Origin: DASWOJ01 sp964242415
Lineage (GTDB): Bacteria; Pseudomonadota; Alphaproteobacteria; Acetobacterales; Acetobacteraceae
NCBI GenBank assembly: GCA_964242415.1
Contig: CAXTAT010000005.1
Coordinates: 1-64,000 of the forward strand
Direction of reading: 5' to 3'
DNA: 64,000 bases
This document shows, in pieces, positions 59,301 through 64,000 of the stretch (position 1 is the first letter of the stretch; the number at the start of each line of letters is the position of its first letter). The notes below the pieces were generated by a model. That model was not told the origin of the DNA and searched no databases. It was given only the letters and a program-made list of their open reading frames with translations. Position numbers and translations under genes: made by a program.

Positions 59301-60206
59301 ATGCGCCGTTCCCATTCATTCGTAGCTGCCCTGGCCGTCGCCGCGCTGGCCTTGGCGCCATCGTTCGCCGATGCGCGGGCCGGCTTCGGCGGCAGCATGG
59401 GCAGCCGCGGGATGCGGAGCTACTCCGCGCCGCCGATGACCAACACCGCGCCGATGGGCGCCATGCCGTTCGACCGCAGCCTGGCGCAGCGGCCGTCGCC
59501 GTCCTTCCCCGGCTATGGGGCGCAGCCGTCCTATGGCCGCTCCGGCTTCGGGTCCGGCCTGATGGGCGGGCTGGCAGGCGGCCTGCTGGGCGTCGGTCTC
59601 GGCAGCCTGCTGATGGGTCACGGCTTCGGCGGCGGCGGCGGGTTTCTCGGCCTGCTGATCCAGTTGGCGGTGCTGTTCTTCGTCGGGCGCTGGCTGGTGC
59701 GGATGTTCATGCGCCGGCAGCCGGCGATGGCGGGGATGCCAAGCATGGCGCGCATGGCGCAGCCCCGCCCGGTGCAGGCCAGCGGCATGGCGCCCAGCGC
59801 CGGCATCACTATCGGCCAGGCCGACTACGCCGCATTCGACCGCAACCTGCAGGCCGTGCAGGCCGCCTGGACCGCGCAGGACGTAAACGCCCTGCGTGGC
59901 CTGGCAACGCCCGAAATGGTCAGCTACTTCGCCGAGCAGTTGGCCGAGCAGAACAGCCGCGGCCTGCACAACAGCGTCACCCATGTGCGGCTGGAAAAGG
60001 GCGACCTGGCCGAAGCCTGGGCCGAGGGCGGGCGCGAGTACGCCACCGTGGCGATGCGCTTCTCCGCCCTGGACGTGACGCGCGACTCGGCCGGCCGCAT
60101 CGTCGAGGGCGACGTGGCGGTGCGCAGCCTGGCCACGGAGATGTGGACGTTCCTGCGCGCCCGTGGCGGGCAGTGGCTGCTGTCGGCGATCCAGCAGACC
60201 CGCTAA
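59301..60206 (+). CDS. Tim44-like domain membrane protein
   Basis: 301 residues from ATG 59301 (GGAG 9 nt upstream). Signal peptide MRRSHSFVAALAVAALALAP. A Gly/Met/Pro-rich region, then a membrane helix (about 115-135, FLGLLIQLAVLFFVGRWLV). A Tim44/NTF2-like domain follows: ADYAAFDRNLQAVQAAWTAQ, DVNALRGLATPEMVSYFAEQ and MWTFLRARGGQWLLSAIQQT. Bacterial Tim44-like proteins are membrane-linked; function unclear. Monocistronic. Confidence 0.87.
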   Translation: MRRSHSFVAALAVAALALAPSFADARAGFGGSMGSRGMRSYSAPPMTNTAPMGAMPFDRSLAQRPSPSFPGYGAQPSYGRSGFGSGLMGGLAGGLLGVGLGSLLMGHGFGGGGGFLGLLIQLAVLFFVGRWLVRMFMRRQPAMAGMPSMARMAQPRPVQASGMAPSAGITIGQADYAAFDRNLQAVQAAWTAQDVNALRGLATPEMVSYFAEQLAEQNSRGLHNSVTHVRLEKGDLAEAWAEGGREYATVAMRFSALDVTRDSAGRIVEGDVAVRSLATEMWTFLRARGGQWLLSAIQQTR

Positions 60207-60384
60207 CTCAGCGATATCAGTCCTCTAAACCAGGCCGCCGGTTATGCCGGCTGCCTCCCCCGCAGCGGATTGGGGCAGCAGTTCCGCATCACTGAACATT
60301 CACGTGCAGCCGGGCCAGCCTAGCGTATGAGGCGGCGGACAGGACATCAGTCCTGTTGCAACCACGCGAGGTCCGAGCGATTGC

Positions 60385-61284
60385 ATGAATGCCATCATCG
60401 CCACCCCACGAGACGCCTCCCACTTCAAAACCTACCGCAGCGTCTTCATCTCGGACCTGCACCTGGGCACCCGCGGGTGCCGCAGCGACTTCCTGGCCGA
60501 CTTCCTCGGCGGGATGTCGTGTGAGAACCTGTTCCTGGTCGGCGACATCGTCGATGGCTGGCGGCTGCGGAAGTCCTGGTACTGGGACGCGGCGCACGAC
60601 AAGGTCATCCGGCTGATCCTGCGCCATGCCCGCACCGGCGCCAAGGTGACCTACGTGCCCGGCAACCACGACGAGATGTTCCGCGCCTGGCTGCCCCTCA
60701 TGCTGGACCCGAACGCCTTGCAGGTCGCCGGCATCACCCTGCGCAACGAGGCGGAGCACACCACCGCGGCCGGCGTGAAGCTGCTGGTCATCCACGGCGA
60801 CGAGTTCGACGGCGTGCTGCGCTACGCACGGTTCCTGGCCGTGCTGGGCGACGGCGCCTACGTGACATCCCTGGTGGTGAACCGCTGGTTCAACACCGTC
60901 CGCCGCCGGCTCGGCTATCCCTACTGGTCGCTGTCGCAATGGCTCAAGCGCCAGGTGAAGGGCGCGGTGAAGGCCATCGACCTGTTCGAGACCGCGCTGG
61001 CAACCGAGGCCAAGCGCCGCGGCTTCGATGGCGTGGTGTGCGGCCACATCCACCATGCCGAGATGCGGCAGGTGAACGGCGTGCTCTACGTGAACGACGG
61101 CGACTGGGTCGAAAGCTGCACCGCGCTGGTCGAGCACCACGACGGCCGGCTGGAGCTGCTGGACTGGGCGGTGTTGAACAAGCTGTCGTTCTACACCCCG
61201 CGCCCGTCGGACAAGGCGCCGTCGTTCAGGGCTGCCTCCCTCAAGACCAGGGCCGCCAAAGCCAAGGAGACCGCGGCGGCGTGA
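60385..61284 (+). CDS. LpxH-like UDP-2,3-diacylglucosamine pyrophosphatase family phosphoesterase
   Basis: 299 residues from ATG 60385. Metallophosphoesterase motifs: SVFISDLHLGTRGC, NLFLVGDIVDGW, VTYVPGNHDEMF, LLVIHGDEFDGVL and VVCGHIHHAEM. Longer than enterobacterial LpxH (about 240). LpxH hydrolyses UDP-diacylglucosamine to lipid X in lipid A synthesis. Many alphaproteobacteria use LpxI instead, so this copy may act on another lipid-linked nucleotide sugar. The glycosyltransferase 20 bp downstream and LPS genes beyond support a lipid/LPS role. Confidence 0.82.
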   Translation: MNAIIATPRDASHFKTYRSVFISDLHLGTRGCRSDFLADFLGGMSCENLFLVGDIVDGWRLRKSWYWDAAHDKVIRLILRHARTGAKVTYVPGNHDEMFRAWLPLMLDPNALQVAGITLRNEAEHTTAAGVKLLVIHGDEFDGVLRYARFLAVLGDGAYVTSLVVNRWFNTVRRRLGYPYWSLSQWLKRQVKGAVKAIDLFETALATEAKRRGFDGVVCGHIHHAEMRQVNGVLYVNDGDWVESCTALVEHHDGRLELLDWAVLNKLSFYTPRPSDKAPSFRAASLKTRAAKAKETAAA

Positions 61285-61303
61285 GCCTGCGCGCATCCTG
61301 CCC

Positions 61304-62314
61304 ATGCGCATCTTGATCGTCTCCGACGCCTGGCACCCCCAGGTGAATGGCGTCGTCCGCACCCTCTCCATGGTCGCCGCCGAACTGAGCCTGCTGGGCC
61401 ACCAGGTCGAGGTGATCGGACCCGACCGCTTCCGCACGGTGGCGATGCCGGGTTACGCCAGCATCCGCCTGGCGCTGATGCCGGGGCGGCGGCTGGTGCC
61501 GATAATCGAGGCATTCCGTCCCGACGCGCTGCATGTCGCCACCGAGGGGCCGCTGGGCCTGGCGGCGCGGCGCTGGGCGGTGCGGCGCCGGCTGGAGTTC
61601 ACCACGTCGTTCCACACGCGCTTCCCCGAGTACCTGCACGCCCGCACCCGTGCGCCGACCGGCCTGGCCTATGCGGGCCTGCGCTGGTTCCACAACGCCG
61701 GGTCGGCGACGATGGTCGCCACCAGCAGCCTGCAACGCGAGCTGGCGCACCGGGGCTTCGAGAACGTCCGCCCCTGGACCCGCGGCGTGGACCTCGCCCG
61801 CTTCCAGCCGTCCAGCCCCGCCGGCAATCGGGCGCCGCGGCCGGTGTTCCTGTATGTCGGACGCATCGCGGTCGAGAAGAACCTCGGCGCCTTCCTGTCG
61901 CTGGACCTGCCCGGCACCAAGGTCGTGGTCGGCGACGGCCCGCAGCGTCACGCCCTGGCCCGCGCCTACCCGGCGGCACGCTTCCTCGGCGAGCTGCATG
62001 GCGAGACCCTGGCGGGCGCCTATGCCGCCGCGGACGTGTTCGTGTTCCCGTCGCTGACCGACACGTTCGGCCTGGTGCTGCTGGAAAGCCTGGCCTCCGG
62101 CACGCCCATCGCCGCCCACCCCGTCACCGGGCCGGCGGACATCCTGGAGGGCGCGGCGCCAGGCGTCGGCGCCTTGGACCATGACCTGCGGGCGGCAGCG
62201 TTGCGCGCCCTGTCCGGCGACCGCGCCGCCTGCCGCCGCCACGCCGAGCGGTTCAGTTGGCGCGCCTGCGCCGAGGCGTTCCTGGCAAACCTCGTGGTGG
62301 TCGGCGCAGGCTGA
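61304..62314 (+). CDS. family 4 glycosyltransferase
   Basis: 336 residues from ATG 61304. Opens MRILIVSDAWHPQVNGVVRT (GT4 N-motif). Then VIGPDRFRTVAMPGY, HVATEGPLGLAARRWA, TTSFHTRFPEYL and RGVDLARFQP. YVGRIAVEKNLGAFL and FVFPSLTDTFGLVLLESLAS (E-x7-E) follow. It is close to mannosyl/glucosyl transferases that build glycolipids. It follows the LpxH-like gene by 20 bp in an apparent operon. The acceptor is probably a lipid. Confidence 0.87.
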   Translation: MRILIVSDAWHPQVNGVVRTLSMVAAELSLLGHQVEVIGPDRFRTVAMPGYASIRLALMPGRRLVPIIEAFRPDALHVATEGPLGLAARRWAVRRRLEFTTSFHTRFPEYLHARTRAPTGLAYAGLRWFHNAGSATMVATSSLQRELAHRGFENVRPWTRGVDLARFQPSSPAGNRAPRPVFLYVGRIAVEKNLGAFLSLDLPGTKVVVGDGPQRHALARAYPAARFLGELHGETLAGAYAAADVFVFPSLTDTFGLVLLESLASGTPIAAHPVTGPADILEGAAPGVGALDHDLRAAALRALSGDRAACRRHAERFSWRACAEAFLANLVVVGAG

Positions 62315-62320
62315 CCCGAA

Positions 62321-62389
62321 CCAGCCCGGTTTGCCCAGCCCGGTTTGCCCAGCCCGGTTTGCCCAGCCCGGTTTGCCCAGCCCGGTTTG
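62321..62389. repeat. 14-bp tandem repeat entering a scaffold gap
   Basis: Five copies of CCAGCCCGGTTTGC start right after the glycosyltransferase stop; the last is cut by the gap. After the gap the sequence resumes with a degenerate copy (CCCAGCTCGTTTGCC, 62490-62504). The array is probably why assembly failed here. Confidence 0.9.
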
Positions 62390-62489
62390 NNNNNNNNNNN
62401 NNNNNNNNNNNNNNNNNNNNNNNNNNNNNNNNNNNNNNNNNNNNNNNNNNNNNNNNNNNNNNNNNNNNNNNNNNNNNNNNNNNNNNNNN
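62390..62489. other. 100-base assembly gap (N)
   Basis: Exactly 100 N, the usual scaffolding placeholder. True length is unknown. Nothing can be annotated here; the next gene's promoter may lie inside. Confidence 0.98.
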
Positions 62490-62519
62490 CCCAGCTCGTT
62501 TGCCGAAGCCTGGGGCACC

Positions 62520-63254
62520 ATGCTACCGCCCGCCCATGCTAGCCTGCCGCCTGTGCTGAAACACCTCCTCCGCCATCCCCGCACGACCGCCTTGAGCACC
62601 CGGGCGCTGGGCGCCTATCTGCGGTTCGCGCTGCGCAACACGCGATGGACCCTGCATGGCGCGGAGCAGCTTGGCCCCTACTTGTTCGCCAACGCCGCCA
62701 TCTTCGCCTTCTGGCATGAATGCCTGCCGCTGATGCCGGCCCTATGGACGCTCGCCGTGCGGCAGCGGGCCGCAGCCGGGGCGCCGCGCGGCCGCATGCA
62801 CGTCCTGGTCAGCCGGAACCGGGATGGCCGCCTGATTGGCCAGATCATGCGCGGCTTCGACGTGGACTTGGTGCACGGCTCGTCCGCCAAGCGCGGCGAG
62901 CAGAAGGGCGGCTCGGCCAGCATGCGCGCCCTGCTGGCGGTGCTGGCCGCCGGGGACCAGGTGGTGATCACGCCCGATGGGCCGCGCGGCCCGTGCCGGG
63001 TCGTGGCGCCCGGCGTGGCCCAGTTGGCGGCGCTGGCCGGCGTGCCCATCGTGCCGTGCGCCGCGCGGCTGACCCGGCGCCGCAGGCTGCACACCTGGGA
63101 CCGCATGATCCTGCCGCTGCCCTGGGGCCGTGGCGTGCTGGTCTGCGGCGAGCCTATCATGGTCCACCGCGGGATGTGGCGCGACGGGGTTGCCCCGATC
63201 GGCGCCGCGCTGACCCAGGCCGCCGACCGGGCCGAGGCGCTGTGCGCAGCATGA
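62520..63254 (+). CDS. DUF374-family lysophospholipid/lipid A acyltransferase-like protein
   Basis: 244 residues from ATG 62520 (GGGG upstream); GTG 62553 is possible. AIFAFWHECLPLMPALW carries the H-x4-catalytic region of this acyltransferase family. VLVSRNRDGRLIGQIMRGFD, SSAKRGEQKGGSASMRALL, and VVITPDGPRGPCRVVAPGVA are DUF374 landmarks. The family occurs beside waaA in alphaproteobacteria and is thought to act on lipid A or phospholipid; the substrate is not firmly known. The stop overlaps the waaA start (ATGA). Confidence 0.85.
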   Translation: MLPPAHASLPPVLKHLLRHPRTTALSTRALGAYLRFALRNTRWTLHGAEQLGPYLFANAAIFAFWHECLPLMPALWTLAVRQRAAAGAPRGRMHVLVSRNRDGRLIGQIMRGFDVDLVHGSSAKRGEQKGGSASMRALLAVLAAGDQVVITPDGPRGPCRVVAPGVAQLAALAGVPIVPCAARLTRRRRLHTWDRMILPLPWGRGVLVCGEPIMVHRGMWRDGVAPIGAALTQAADRAEALCAA

Positions 63255-64000
63255 CCGCGCCCCCGTGGCATGGCCCCACCTGGCAACGTCCCCCCTGGCA
63301 AGGCGCCGTCTGGCATGGCGCCGCCACCCTGGCCGTGCCCGGCCTGCGCCTGATGCTGCGGCGGCGCGCGGCGCGCGGCAAGGAGGCCCCGCACCGCCTG
63401 CCGGAGCGTGAGGGCATCGACGCCACCCCCCGCCCGCCCGGCCGCCTGCTATGGCTGCATGCGGCCAGCGTCGGGGAAAGCCTGTCGGTGCTGCCGGTGC
63501 TGTCCGCCTTGCCCCCCCAGGTCCCGGTCGTCTTCACCACGGGCACCGCCGCCTCGGCGGCCGTGCTGGCGGAGCGGCTGCCGGCGCTTGGGCTGCATCA
63601 GGTGCTGCACCGCTTCGTGCCGCTGGACGTGCCGGCCTGGGCCGCCCGCTTCTTGAACCATTGGCGGCCGGACGCGGCGGCGTTCGTCGAGGCGGAGCTA
63701 TGGCCCAACCTGCTGCACGCGCTGCACGCGCGCCGCATCCCGGCCATGCTGGTCAACGCCCGCATGTCTGCCCGCAGCGCACGGGGATGGGGCCGGGCGC
63801 CAGGGTTCGCGCGGCACGTCCTGGGGATGTTCGCCCAGGTCCAGGCCGGGTCGGCGGAGGATGCCGCCCGGCTGCGCAGCCTTGGCGCGCAGCATGTGAC
63901 GGCGCCCGGCAACCTGAAGGCGTCCGCGCCGCCCCTGCCGGTGGATGGCGCGGAGTTGGCGCGCTTGCAGCATCTGCTGTCCGGACGCCCGGTATGGCTG
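63251..64000 (+). CDS. waaA: 3-deoxy-D-manno-octulosonate (Kdo) transferase, N-terminal part
   Basis: At least 250 residues from ATG 63251; the gene runs off the window edge. WaaA signatures: RLLWLHAASVGESLSVLPVL (nucleotide-sugar-independent domain), VVFTTGTAASAAVLAERL, FVPLDVPAWAARFLNHWRPD and FVEAELWPNLLHALHARRIP (E-x-E-x-WP acceptor loop). The first 25 residues contain a 15-bp, four-copy tandem repeat at 63266-63325 giving WHGPT-WQRPP-WQGAV-WHGAA. That is an unusual N-terminal extension. WaaA attaches Kdo to lipid IVA at the inner membrane. Confidence 0.9.
   Translation, partial: MTAPPWHGPTWQRPPWQGAVWHGAATLAVPGLRLMLRRRAARGKEAPHRLPEREGIDATPRPPGRLLWLHAASVGESLSVLPVLSALPPQVPVVFTTGTAASAAVLAERLPALGLHQVLHRFVPLDVPAWAARFLNHWRPDAAAFVEAELWPNLLHALHARRIPAMLVNARMSARSARGWGRAPGFARHVLGMFAQVQAGSAEDAARLRSLGAQHVTAPGNLKASAPPLPVDGAELARLQHLLSGRPVWL

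Noticed and set aside
62321..62504. CRISPR array
   Set aside because: The 14-bp units are directly contiguous with no spacers.

Overview
The window is 64 kb of GC-rich DNA from a Gram-negative bacterium. It encodes lipid A/LPS enzymes (a WaaA-type Kdo transferase, an LpxH-like pyrophosphatase, an acyltransferase) and the outer-membrane lipoprotein MlaA. Gene style, GTGA/ATGA start-stop overlaps, 3-methylcrotonyl-CoA carboxylase, the DUF1688 uracil pathway and PEP-CTERM proteins point to an alphaproteobacterium, probably Acetobacteraceae-like. This placement is inference; there is no rRNA here. I see no tRNA, CRISPR, prophage or insertion sequence. A 100-base run of N at 62390-62489 is a scaffold gap inside a tandem repeat.

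Layout. 0-3.2 kb: end of an unknown gene, a SWIB-domain protein, a DUF4394 PEP-CTERM protein, a decayed LysR gene and a DUF1223 protein. 3.5-6.9 kb: an AT-rich promoter island and a three-gene surface-glycan operon. 7.2-9.9 kb: a zinc-type ABC importer operon headed by a 50-residue membrane microprotein and a palindrome that looks like a Zur operator. 10.0 kb: mlaA. 10.8-20.1 kb: a seven-gene minus-strand operon (TelA, vWA, FHA, GlnX-like membrane protein, unknown helical protein, PknG-like kinase, PP2C phosphatase). It resembles the actinobacterial PknG signalling locus, and the kinase carries an unusual Ig/cadherin-like insert. 20.3-23.2 kb: Uma2 protein, glycosyltransferase, secreted proteins. 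23.4-29.4 kb: three SPFH (HflK/HflC-like) proteins, one with a poly-histidine head, co-transcribed with a P1B metal ATPase. 29.5-33.7 kb: secreted metallophosphatase, thioesterase, amino-acid-type binding protein, nitroreductase.

34-45 kb is acyl-CoA metabolism: methylcrotonyl-CoA carboxylase, a TetR regulator, a CaiB/BaiF protein, a WrbA-like flavoprotein, malonyl-CoA decarboxylase with an MFS carrier, and a PcaF-like thiolase. 45.5-48.9 kb is the URC uracil-catabolism operon (GTP cyclohydrolase II-like, DUF1688, uracil phosphoribosyltransferase). 49-54 kb is a repair and stress block: NAD(P)HX repair enzyme, Lon, Hsp20, Spy/CpxP-like and Gly/His-rich secreted proteins. A two-component system follows at 54.7-56.8 kb. 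57-64 kb holds a DUF2171 protein, an MFS carrier, a decayed hydrolase, a Tim44-like protein and the lipid A/LPS group, running off the end in waaA.

Two intergenic repeat families occur: a REP-like paired palindrome (eight paired copies and one single) and a 99-bp element with perfect 12-bp terminal inverted repeats. Short in-frame tandem repeats, mostly 15 bp, are expanding linkers in at least five genes.
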